This document shows positions 1-4,737 of a stretch of DNA of 9,803 nucleotides, piece after piece (positions within the stretch are counted from its first letter, which is position 1; each line of letters opens with the position of its first letter). The stretch spans positions 1 to 9,803 of the forward strand of contig JAHIPN010000088.1 in the NCBI GenBank assembly GCA_018894595.1, given 5' to 3'. This DNA is from a bacterium. Its GTDB lineage: Bacteria > Atribacterota > JS1 > SB-45 > 34-128. Below the pieces are notes generated by a model. It did no database searches. It had not been told where the DNA came from and worked only from the letters and a program-made list of their open reading frames with translations. Position numbers and translations under genes: made by a program.

Positions 1-40
1 AAAATAAAGGGGTTTTTTAATATTAATATATGTAATCAAA

Positions 41-475
41 TTATTTTTGAGCAGTCATTACGTCTCCTGTGGGGGTATCAACTGCACTACCAATTCCTTG
101 TATCTGGAATTCATTAGCAGATATCCAGTCAACAATAACTTCACCAATAGCACCCGTACCGATAGTACCAGTTCTCACAATATAAGTTCCTCCGTGAGGG
201 TTTTTCATATTTGCTAAAGTACTTGCTGGATCAGCATCTCCACCTATGGCAACAATTACTGAACCTGCATCTGAAAGATAATCGTGATCTAACATATCAC
301 CTTGAATCAACGTATGAACGGTACTTGCATTTGCTATTACTATGGCATTTTTAGCTTTATCCTGTTGTCCGGTATAGAGTCTTAATCCCAAGAGTGCTAA
401 TACACCGATGATGGCTACTACGACCATCAATTCAATTAAGGTAAAACCTTTCTTACTTTTTCTAAAACTATACAT
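41..475 (-). CDS. Type IV prepilin / pseudopilin with class III signal peptide
   Basis: This encodes a 144-residue prepilin, the building block of a type IV pilus or type II secretion pseudopilus. The leader MYSFRKSKKG is short and basic, and prepilin peptidase should cut after Gly10 to expose FTLIELMVVVAIIGVLALLG, with the canonical Glu at mature position 5 and a hydrophobic alpha1 helix. The mature protein is about 134 residues, has no cysteines, and its globular part is rich in Gly, Ala, Asp and Thr. The ATG at 475 is preferred over an in-frame ATG at 535 because AGGAGG (485-490) sits nine bases upstream and the longer start would add an implausible basic leader built from short tandem repeats. 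The PilB and PilC genes lie 4.3 kb upstream on the same strand and probably assemble it. Whether it is the major pilin or a minor one cannot be told. Confidence 0.93.
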   Translation of the reverse strand: MYSFRKSKKGFTLIELMVVVAIIGVLALLGLRLYTGQQDKAKNAIVIANASTVHTLIQGDMLDHDYLSDAGSVIVAIGGDADPASTLANMKNPHGGTYIVRTGTIGTGAIGEVIVDWISANEFQIQGIGSAVDTPTGDVMTAQK

Positions 476-513
476 TTTAAATTTCCTCCTTTTAATTTTG
501 TTTATGATTAATC

Positions 514-557
514 GTCCAATCTTCCAATCGACCAATCAAATTAGTCGTTAGTCGTTA
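514..557. repeat. Short tandem repeats of 8 bp and 7 bp
   Basis: On the plus strand, three 8-bp units of the form NNCCAATC occupy 514-537, followed at 541-557 by two and a half copies of TTAGTCG. On the coding strand they lie in the untranslated leader of the prepilin gene, upstream of its ribosome-binding site. A regulatory role is possible, but similar arrays occur elsewhere in the window away from promoters, which favours a generic repeat process. Confidence 0.7.
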
Positions 558-739
558 GTTAAAATTCAAGATAAAGAATATAAGATTATTCAATATCCTA
601 ATTAATCTATTGGTAAATTGAAAAAATCTTCTAAAGTTAAACAGTCTTCATAACATTAATATATAATTGCTCTTTGTTTTTTGATTATCACCTCCTGGAT
701 TTTATTATTTTCCTTTATAAAATCTGCATTTTTTTTCTT

Positions 740-794
740 GTAGGGGTCAGATTTATCCGACCCGTCTTGTGGGCACGATGCATCGTGCCCCTAC
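740..794. repeat. Paired REP-like hairpins, tail-to-tail (BIME-like)
   Basis: Two hairpins face each other. The left one is GTAG (740-743) followed by the arms GGGTC-A-GAT / ATC-C-GACCC (744-763). The right one is a perfect 20-bp palindrome, GGGCACGATGCATCGTGCCC (771-790), followed by CTAC, which is GTAG on the opposite strand. The unit is therefore bounded by GTAGGGG and CCCCTAC. A GTAG tetranucleotide next to a hairpin is the hallmark of classical REP sequences recognised by REP-associated tyrosine transposases (RAYTs). No transposase gene is present in the window, so mobilisation in trans is inference. Confidence 0.8.
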
Positions 795-981
795 ATTTGC
801 CCAAGCTATTCCCTCTCCTCAGGAAAGAGATTTAAGAAATTATATTTAAATTCTGCAACAAAAATAAAAGTTGGTAGTTTGGCGATCATATCATTATAAA
901 AATTTATATTCTTTCTATTTATATTATTCCCAAAATTGGAAGTTTTTAGACAAGAATGTAAAAAAATTGTAATTTTTTTTA

Positions 982-1017
982 ATTTGCCGATTTGCCTATT
1001 CACCAATTTACCAATTA
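982..1017. repeat. 8-bp-period tandem array
   Basis: Four and a half degenerate 8-bp units read ATTTGCCG, ATTTGCCT, ATTCACCA, ATTTACCA and ATTA. The same CCAATTTA-like vocabulary recurs at 609-620 and, on the other strand, at 8015-8042. Confidence 0.65.
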
Positions 1018-1038
1018 TAGGGAGAGAAAAAAAGAAGG

Positions 1039-1065
1039 ATAGATTCCCGTTTCCACGGGAATGAC
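1039..1065. repeat. ATTCCCG-type hairpin repeat ending in AATGAC
   Basis: The stem ATTCCCGT / ACGGGAAT encloses the loop TTCC, with ATAG just before it and GAC just after. Near-identical units occur at 1677-1703 and 3194-3220. Dispersed repeats of this kind, with a terminal GTCAT on the opposite strand, are common in many bacterial genomes. The loop here differs from the copy at 3194 (TTCC against TTTC) and the closing base pair has changed from C-G to T-A, so pairing is kept. Confidence 0.75.
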
Positions 1066-1185
1066 ATGGGGGATGACTCAAACCCATATGTTTACTGCGT
1101 TTTAGAGCCTTACTATTTTTTCCTATAAAAACTGATAATCCTCTAACTCTATCTATATTGATTTCTCTTGTTTATGCCTTATTTT

Positions 1186-1254
1186 TCGTAATGGCAGAGG
1201 GGGTAATGGGATTGCCCCGCGTCGCTTCGCTCCTCGTAATGGCAGAGGGGGTAA
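1186..1254. repeat. 21-bp direct repeat flanking a TCGCTTCGCTCC-type repeat
   Basis: An exact 21-bp sequence containing GGCAGAGGGGG occurs at 1186-1206 and again at 1234-1254. Between them is a copy of the GATTGCC...GTCGCTTCGCTCCTCG repeat (from 1210), whose end merges with the second copy. The arrangement looks like a repeat unit duplicated in tandem. Confidence 0.7.
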
Positions 1255-1280
1255 AACTAACAGTATTTTACTTATAAATG

Positions 1281-1620
1281 GGGAAAGTGTGGAAAACCTG
1301 TGGAAAAATAGCTCCTTGAAAGCCTTATATAATAAGGGTTTTAGCGAATAACTACGCTAAGTACCTTTAAATGCATAATTTTAAAAAATAGGTACTTTTA
1401 CCCCTCGAAAATGGCGTTTTTTTGACTAAAATTTCACTCTTTTAAAAACTGAAAGTGGCTATTTATAAGGGTTTCGTGATTTTAAGAAGGTAAAAATAGG
1501 CCAAAAATGGGGGTCGATTTGCTGTTTTTTCGAAAATTGAAGCGCGTTTAAAGGCACTCTACGTGCGTAAAAAGGGCACTCCTGAGGGGGGTCTGAAAGC
1601 CTTGCAAATAAAGGGTTTCA
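1281..1620. other. Structured non-coding segment with tandem DnaA-box-like sites
   Basis: Two TGTGGAAAA nonamers (1288-1296 and 1299-1307) lie in the same orientation 11 bp apart, one helical turn; on the minus strand they read TTTTCCACA, one base off the DnaA-box consensus TTATNCACA. Next come a hairpin TTAGCG/CGCTAA (1341-1360) and a second with 8-bp perfect arms AAGTACCT/AGGTACTT (1359-1397). Three copies of a GAAAG...ATAA(A)GGGTTT motif occur near 1318-1341, 1451-1474 and 1596-1618. GC-rich patches after 1540 look unlike the flanks. No open frame of interest crosses it. It could be a remnant replication origin, a non-autonomous mobile element or an RNA gene; the sequence alone does not decide. 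Confidence 0.4.
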
Positions 1621-1652
1621 AGGGTGGGTAAATTTTCTAAAAATCCTTCTTT

Positions 1653-1703
1653 TGGTCGCTCGCAGTGACAGGAAATATAGATTCCTGCTTCCGCGAGAAT
1701 GAC
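1653..1703. repeat. Compound repeat: degraded TCGC unit plus ATTCCTGC hairpin
   Basis: A shortened copy of the TCGCTCGCAGTGAC half-unit (1653-1669) is followed by ATAG and the imperfect hairpin ATTCCTGC/GCGAGAAT (1681-1700), then GAC. The order is the same as in the complete compound copy at 3155-3220, with more mismatches, so this copy is probably older. Confidence 0.65.
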
Positions 1704-1797
1704 AGAAAAAGGAGCGGGGATGACCCAAGTGAAGCAAGGCTTCACGGGGCAAGCATAAAAAATACTTGGATGACATACAAAAGAGTTTTAACGGAAG

Positions 1798-2139
1798 TTA
1801 AAAAACAACATCAATTGTTTCCGGTTGTTTCATAATATGTTGCAAAAAACCAGCCTGTTTTTCTTTTTTCTTCTCAAATTCTTCGGGTGAAAATGCAAGA
1901 ACCTCTATCGGTTCCATTACTTCAGCCAGAGCATCTCCGATAATCTCCCATCGTTTCCAAAAGGGCATCTTGTAAAACTTGGGTGAAACTAATATGAGAT
2001 CTATATCACTATCCAGCCTAGAAGTACCTCTTGCCCTGGAGCCATATAAATATACTTTTTCAAGAATTATACCTTTAGATTTTAAGGTGTTTATAAAAGA
2101 CAACACAATATTGTTTAATTCGCTTTCTGTTTCAGGCAT
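1798..2139 (-). CDS. MntA-like minimal nucleotidyltransferase, antitoxin of a HEPN/MNT module
   Basis: This 113-residue protein is a minimal nucleotidyltransferase of the MNT family. The diagnostic GS-X10-DXD motif is complete (GSRARGTSRLDSDID, about residues 32-46), and a further acidic strand, EPIEVLAF, supplies the third metal-binding carboxylate region. In characterised HEPN/MNT (type VII) toxin-antitoxin pairs, the MNT protein adds AMP to a tyrosine of the HEPN RNase and silences it. The ATG at 2139 is chosen because the frame upstream of it, which continues in phase to 2247, is the start of a different gene (the broken HEPN toxin) joined by chance. GGGAAG lies about seven bases upstream. 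The start overlaps the end of the HEPN remnant by 25 bases, the usual layout of these pairs. With its toxin destroyed, this is now an orphan antitoxin. Confidence 0.85.
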   Translation of the reverse strand: MPETESELNNIVLSFINTLKSKGIILEKVYLYGSRARGTSRLDSDIDLILVSPKFYKMPFWKRWEIIGDALAEVMEPIEVLAFSPEEFEKKKEKQAGFLQHIMKQPETIDVVF

Positions 2140-2247
2140 TTTACCACTTCCCTTGCATTTTCGAGATATTTTTCTGCAACTGATGAAGGATACTGTATCT
2201 ATATCATATTCCGCCTGGGTAATCCATTCAGCAGTTTCATCTCGCAT
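2115..2247 (-). pseudogene. HEPN-domain toxin (HepT-like), internally deleted and frameshifted
   Basis: The first residues, MRDETAEWITQAEYDID, are the typical N-terminus of HEPN proteins. After about 17-19 codons the frame changes, and a second frame reads YPSSVAEKYLENAREVVKCL and ends in KQKAN with a stop at 2115. This is a recognisable HEPN C-terminal helix. The two pieces total about 40 codons, whereas the family is usually around 120-140 residues, so roughly 80-95 codons, including the RX4-6H catalytic motif, have been lost and the junction is out of frame. A strong ribosome-binding site (GGAGGAGGGG) still precedes the ATG at 2247. The intact MNT antitoxin gene overlaps its 3' end. Confidence 0.8.
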
Positions 2248-2291
2248 ATAATCTCATCCCCTCCTCCACGATAATGACCCCAGTATAAAGA

Positions 2292-2501
2292 TTATGCATA
2301 CATAAGTTTTCCTTTAGGTTCAGGAATTTCTCTCCCTAATTCTTTGGCGGTCTCTACCCATTCAGAAATAATTAGTTGAATATTTTTTAAAGCCTCTTCA
2401 TAAGTTCCACCATCACTCATACATCCTGGTAGTTCAGGAACTTCGGCTATATAAGCTTGGTCTTTTTCGCTCCACCATACAATCACTTCGTATTTATGCA
2501 T
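2292..2501 (-). CDS. HicB-like antitoxin, short form (UPF0150 family)
   Basis: The 69-residue product is almost entirely one HicB-like fold, with the family signature AEVPELPGCMSDGGTYEEAL (residues about 18-37) and the C-terminal ELGREIPEP. HicB proteins neutralise the small HicA mRNA interferase. This one ends soon after the fold and lacks the C-terminal HTH or ribbon-helix-helix domain that long HicB proteins use for repression. The ATG at 2501 follows AAGGAGGAG at ideal spacing; the in-frame ATG at 2525 has none. No HicA-like gene with the conserved GSH motif lies on either side, so it is an orphan antitoxin, a decayed pair, or a stand-alone UPF0150 protein. A short open frame overlaps its start. 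Confidence 0.88.
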   Translation of the reverse strand: MHKYEVIVWWSEKDQAYIAEVPELPGCMSDGGTYEEALKNIQLIISEWVETAKELGREIPEPKGKLMYA

Positions 2502-2598
2502 TTTTCTCCTCCTTATGAAGTTCATATTTTATAATTATATTTCTTACTTGTCTAACTTGATAGGCTTTGGCTTTTCCATTTTTTAAAATATTCTTCAT
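2494..2598 (-). CDS. Possible 34-residue small ORF overlapping the hicB-like start
   Basis: An ATG at 2598, preceded by a weak GGTGA, opens a 34-codon frame encoding a very basic peptide (MKNILKNGKAKAYQVRQVRN, then IIIKYELHKEEKNA). Its stop lies 8 bases inside the HicB-like gene, as expected for translational coupling, and its codons contain the ribosome-binding site of that gene. I do not recognise the peptide; it does not resemble HicA. It may be a leader peptide, a remnant of a lost partner gene, or chance. Confidence 0.25.
   Translation of the reverse strand: MKNILKNGKAKAYQVRQVRNIIIKYELHKEEKNA
2528..2554 (-). promoter_or_regulatory. Candidate promoter for the hicB-like gene
   Basis: TAGACA (2549-2554) and TATAAA (2528-2533) are separated by 15 bp, and each matches the sigma70 consensus at five of six positions. 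The spacing is short. Transcription would begin about 20 bases before the ATG at 2501, just upstream of the AAGGAGGAG site. If this promoter is real, the 34-codon frame starting at 2598 would not be on its transcript. Confidence 0.35.
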
Positions 2599-2622
2599 TC
2601 TTCACCGTTTTCTATATTAACT

Positions 2623-3045
2623 TTATATTTCAAATTTCATTAGGCGGATGCTTTCTACCGCTGAGTGGATAACAAATATTCTTTCATTATTATCTTTTGG
2701 GTCTATAGGATATATAAAAAATCCTACCTTATATCTACCACGACTGTGACTTGTTCCATACAAATTTTCTCCATCTTTAAAAATTGCAATTAGTTTTCGT
2801 TGTCTATGTGTTACTTTAGTGTCAACATTAAATGTCCTGACTTTTTTGTAATTTTTATCTCCAATAAAATCTTTTATAAAAAAGACTGCTTTAAGAGAGG
2901 AAAATTTAATTTCGAGTCTTTCTTCTTCATTATATTTAATAAGGTTAAATAAAATAAAAGTTTTTCGGTCAGGCCGAAAATCTTCAACCCAGCCTTTTAT
3001 AATCTCTCCATCTTTGTATTTTACTACAGCCTTTTTTTTGAGCAT
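2623..3045 (-). CDS. Conserved hypothetical protein with two internal beta-rich repeats (DUF6982-like)
   Basis: The 140-residue protein has two related halves. Each begins with a strand-turn-strand of the form hydrophobic-DGE-x2-hydrophobic-G: VVKYKDGEIIKGWVEDF near residues 6-22, and LIAIFKDGENLYGTSHSR near 84-101. The halves also share similar endings, LKAVFFIKDF and NERIFVIHSAVESIRLM. It resembles a family of uncharacterised proteins with this duplicated pattern that I associate with DUF6982; the function is unknown. There is no signal peptide, membrane helix or cysteine cluster, so it is probably cytoplasmic. The ATG at 3045 is chosen because AAGGAA lies about nine bases upstream, whereas the longer frame to 3108 translates an intergenic hairpin. 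Its upstream neighbour on the same strand is the sigma factor gene, with 199 bp of repeats in between. Confidence 0.8.
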   Translation of the reverse strand: MLKKKAVVKYKDGEIIKGWVEDFRPDRKTFILFNLIKYNEEERLEIKFSSLKAVFFIKDFIGDKNYKKVRTFNVDTKVTHRQRKLIAIFKDGENLYGTSHSRGRYKVGFFIYPIDPKDNNERIFVIHSAVESIRLMKFEI

Positions 3046-3072
3046 TGTATTGAGTTCCTTACGGGTTTGATG

Positions 3073-3102
3073 CCTGCCTGTGCGTTTCTGCACGCAGACA
3101 GG
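3073..3102. repeat. Imperfect hairpin (CCTGCCTG type)
   Basis: CCTGCCTGTGCGT and GCACGCAGACAGG pair imperfectly around TTCT, with wobbles and two mismatches. It sits just upstream of the ribosome-binding site of the conserved hypothetical gene. It looks like another dispersed palindromic repeat, not an operator specific to this gene. Confidence 0.5.
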
Positions 3103-3154
3103 AATCAAGCTCCTACGTTTTTTAGTAGCCAGGAAAGATGTCTATTGTACCTGG

Positions 3155-3220
3155 GATTGCCGCGTCGCTTCGCTCCTCGCAATGACATATAAGATAGATT
3201 CCCGCTTTCGCGGGAATGAC
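3155..3220. repeat. Complete compound repeat: TCGCTTCGCTCC unit plus ATTCCCGC hairpin
   Basis: The first unit (3155-3186) starts GATTGCCGCGTCGC and ends CGCAATGAC. The second (3194-3220) is ATAG plus a perfect hairpin, ATTCCCGC-TTTC-GCGGGAAT, plus GAC. Both units end in AATGAC in the same orientation. This is the least degraded copy in the window and serves as the reference for those at 1039, 1210, 1653 and 8761. It lies between the sigma factor stop and the next gene, where its hairpin could stabilise the mRNA end; there is no T-tract for termination. Confidence 0.8.
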
Positions 3221-3244
3221 ATAAAAAAATCACGGAAATGACAT

Positions 3245-3964
3245 TTAAGATGTATTATTTTCCAATTCTTCTTTTAATGTTTTTAAAGCTTCGTTTTTTA
3301 TTCGAGAAACTTGTCTTTGAGAAATCGCCAATTTTTTGGCTGTTTTAGTTTGAGTTAAATCTTTTTCAAAAATATAATATATTACTTTTCGCTGTAATTT
3401 TTTTAATTTACTGAAAGCAGTTTTTAAAGTAATAATATCTTCCATTGGTAGTTTAAATGTTTTATAATTTGTACTCTTTATTTTTTCTATTTTTGGATAA
3501 CTGTCAGAACTATATTTTCTATTTTCCTGGTCAAGAGAAACTATTTGAACTGCATCCCGAGCTTTTAGGATTTCTTTTATCCCTTCTTCGGTAAGGTTAA
3601 ATTCTTCAGATATTTTAGAAAGGGGAGGAAATCTATTATTTTCTTTTCTATAGACAATTATAAATTCATCTATTTTTTTATTTAATTTCAATATCCAGTA
3701 AGGGATTTTAATTACCTGGTGTTCGTCTCTAATGTAATGGCGAATTTCACCAGAAATAAGCCAGGTAGCATAAGTTTCAAATTTTACCCCCCTATCTTGA
3801 TTGTAAAGGTTAAGGGCGTTAATTAGTCCTATATAGCCTACTTGTTCTAAATCTTCCAGTGGCTCGCCGGAATTTAAGAATTTATAGGCGATATTTTTTA
3901 CTAATGGCTGGTGTTTTGTAATTTGATCATCGGTTATTTTTTGTGGTTTGTTTATTACGTTCAT
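3245..3964 (-). CDS. Alternative RNA polymerase sigma factor, sigma70 family group 3 (SigB/SigF/SigG-like)
   Basis: The 239-residue protein has the domain order of a small group 3 sigma factor. Region 2 spans about residues 17-88, with the core-binding DLEQVGYIGLINAL and the promoter-melting and -10 helix FETYATWLISGEIRHYIRD. Region 3 (about 92-145) contains RFPPLSKISEEFNLTEEGI. Region 4 (about 183-235) has the -35-binding helix-turn-helix TQTKTAKKLAISQRQVSRIK. There is no region 1.1. It would direct RNA polymerase to a dedicated set of promoters; the regulon cannot be read from sequence. No anti-sigma or anti-anti-sigma gene is adjacent, unlike the usual rsbW/spoIIAB layout. AAGGA lies eight bases before the ATG. 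The upstream 120 bp is three REP-like hairpins, one ending within 20 bases of the start codon, so expression may depend on read-through from the RelBE-like pair. Confidence 0.92.
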   Translation of the reverse strand: MNVINKPQKITDDQITKHQPLVKNIAYKFLNSGEPLEDLEQVGYIGLINALNLYNQDRGVKFETYATWLISGEIRHYIRDEHQVIKIPYWILKLNKKIDEFIIVYRKENNRFPPLSKISEEFNLTEEGIKEILKARDAVQIVSLDQENRKYSSDSYPKIEKIKSTNYKTFKLPMEDIITLKTAFSKLKKLQRKVIYYIFEKDLTQTKTAKKLAISQRQVSRIKNEALKTLKEELENNTS

Positions 3965-3979
3965 AGTAGTAATCCTTGC

Positions 3980-4083
3980 GGGCTTGATAAATCAAGCCCT
4001 TACATCTAGATCATTCTTTGGGCGTATGCAATACGCCCCTACAGTTTTTGTGCTTTTGCGGGCTTAATTCATTAAGCCCCTAC
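3980..4083. repeat. Array of three REP-like hairpins in the same orientation
   Basis: On the minus strand each unit is GTAG or GTAA followed by a hairpin. Plus-strand stems are GGGCTTGATAAATCAAGCCC (3980-3999), GGGCGTAT-GCA-ATACGCCC (4020-4038) and GGGCTTAATTCATTAAGCCC (4060-4079), each followed by TTAC or CTAC. The outer GGGC/GCCC and the tetranucleotide are conserved, while the inner arm bases differ in compensating pairs. They fill the gap between the toxin gene and the sigma factor gene. Confidence 0.85.
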
Positions 4084-4102
4084 ATTATGATATTGTCTAA
4101 TT

Positions 4103-4375
4103 TTACTTTCTAATGTTAGCGAATTTATAAACATCCTTTCGATTACCAATAGCTAATATTCTTATTTCCTTATCATCAACAACTCTATAGATAACTCGCC
4201 AATCCCCTACTCGTAGTTTTCTATAACCATTTAAAGTTCCACGAAGATAAAATCCATATTTTATTGGATTAACCATTAAACGCCTTCTAATGGCATTTTC
4301 TATCCTAACAGCAATATTAGAACTCAATCTTGGAATATCATCACTTTTTACTCTGGGGTGATAGTTTATCTTCAC
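4103..4375 (-). CDS. relE: RelE/ParE-family toxin (probable mRNA interferase)
   Basis: This 90-residue protein has the RelE fold signature: an N-terminal strand, a helical middle, then GTLNGYRKLRVGDWRVIYRV and RILAIGNRKDVYKFA. The conserved basic residues and C-terminal tyrosine used by RelE toxins for ribosome-dependent mRNA cleavage are represented by the Lys/Arg of KLRVGDWR, the Arg of GNRKD and the Tyr of VYKF. ParE-type gyrase poisons share the fold, so the target is not certain. It starts at a GTG whose bases overlap the TGA stop of the antitoxin gene (GTGA), a standard sign of translational coupling. The order is antitoxin first, toxin second. All family positions look intact, so it is likely functional. 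Confidence 0.9.
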   Translation of the reverse strand: MKINYHPRVKSDDIPRLSSNIAVRIENAIRRRLMVNPIKYGFYLRGTLNGYRKLRVGDWRVIYRVVDDKEIRILAIGNRKDVYKFANIRK

Positions 4376-4605
4376 TTTTGCTTTTCATTCCATACTTCTT
4401 CATGGTTTAAGCTCTGTCCCCAATTAAAGTTATCTTCTCTTTCAGAAGCAACTCTATCAAAGTATCTATCTTCAAGTATCTCTAATCCTTCACAGATTAA
4501 ACCTCTACATAAACTTGAAACTGAAATTCCCTTTTCTTTTGCCATTTGTTTTATTAAATCCCTAATGGGGGGTTCTAATAATACAAGTGTTCTTTGATTG
4601 CTCAT
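4372..4605 (-). CDS. Ribbon-helix-helix antitoxin (RelB/CopG-like)
   Basis: The 77-residue partner of the RelE-like toxin has an N-terminal beta strand and two helices (QRTLVLLEPPIRDLIKQMAK, then GISVSSLCRGLICEGLEIL), matching a ribbon-helix-helix DNA-binding fold. The C-terminal tail EDRYFDRVASER...NHEEVWNEKQK is the kind of extended region that wraps around and blocks the toxin. The ATG at 4605 is chosen because GAGGTG lies six bases upstream; in-frame start codons 3 and 9 bases further upstream would sit on or next to that site. An inverted repeat over the promoter (4627-4642) is the likely operator for autorepression by the antitoxin or toxin-antitoxin complex. Confidence 0.87.
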   Translation of the reverse strand: MSNQRTLVLLEPPIRDLIKQMAKEKGISVSSLCRGLICEGLEILEDRYFDRVASEREDNFNWGQSLNHEEVWNEKQK

Positions 4606-4626
4606 TTTCATCACCTCAATTTAAGG

Positions 4627-4653
4627 GTATCATATGTGATACATCATTGTCAA
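4627..4653 (-). promoter_or_regulatory. Promoter -35 box and operator of the RelBE-like pair
   Basis: A perfect TTGACA -35 box occupies 4648-4653 on the minus strand. Downstream, the 6-bp perfect inverted repeat GTATCA-TATG-TGATAC (4627-4642) covers the spacer and reaches the expected -10 position. The -10 itself is weak (TACCCT at an 18-bp spacing is the best candidate). A ribbon-helix-helix dimer bound here would block polymerase. Confidence 0.65.
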
Positions 4654-4703
4654 AAAAAGTTTATGAAGATGACAGACAAACAAGAGCAACATAAGAAATA
4701 TGC

Positions 4704-4727
4704 GGGTTCGATGAATTGAGCCCTTAC
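4704..4727. repeat. Single REP-like hairpin downstream of pilC
   Basis: GGGTTCGATGAATTGAGCCC (4704-4723) forms an imperfect stem followed by TTAC, so it reads GTAA plus hairpin on the minus strand. It begins 10 bases after the pilC stop, between pilC and the toxin-antitoxin promoter. It may protect or help end the pilC transcript; there is no T-tract. Confidence 0.75.
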
Positions 4728-4737
4728 GGTTTGGTTT

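Larger units (their letters stand above)
476..1797. other. Gene-free, repeat-packed intergenic region upstream of the prepilin gene
   Basis: About 1.3 kb without a convincing gene. From left to right it holds 7- and 8-bp tandem repeats (514-557), a strong ribosome-binding sequence with no gene behind it (minus strand, near 690), a double REP-like hairpin (740-794), an 8-bp-period array (982-1017), ATTCCCG-type hairpins (1039-1065 and 1681-1703), a 21-bp direct repeat (1186-1254), and a structured DnaA-box-bearing segment (1281-1620). Two open frames on the minus strand (806-1087 and 1548-1745) are largely translations of these repeats. A hairpin GTGAAGC-aag-GCTTCAC lies at 1729-1745. Confidence 0.75.

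Noticed and set aside
1..40. Terminator after the prepilin gene
   Set aside because: A run AAAAAACCCCTTT on the minus strand could be the first arm of a hairpin, but the other arm would lie outside the window, so it cannot be supported.
476..740. Cyclic di-GMP riboswitch in the prepilin leader
   Set aside because: Such riboswitches often precede pilin genes, but the conserved GEMM core sequences and tetraloop-receptor pattern are not visible here.
806..1087. 93-codon open frame on the minus strand
   Set aside because: Its N-terminal part (HSRGNGNLSF) translates the ATTCCCG repeat and its middle translates the 8-bp array at 982-1017; there is no ribosome-binding site or recognisable domain.
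1548..1745. 65-codon open frame on the minus strand
   Set aside because: It translates two dispersed repeats (AEAGIY and CHCERPKEG are typical read-throughs of the ATTCC and TCGC units); it is not a gene.
2140..2247. A single 149-residue nucleotidyltransferase with an N-terminal extension
   Set aside because: The extension is the start of a HEPN toxin read into the MNT frame after an out-of-frame deletion; the MNT gene has its own ATG and ribosome-binding site at 2139.
1979..2251. 90-codon open frame on the plus strand
   Set aside because: It is antisense to the HEPN/MNT genes, has no family resemblance, and is explained by the reverse strand of a real coding region.
3980..4083. CRISPR array
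   Set aside because: Three repeated hairpins with short spacers were considered, but the repeat bodies differ from unit to unit, spacers are 13-16 bp, and there are no cas genes.
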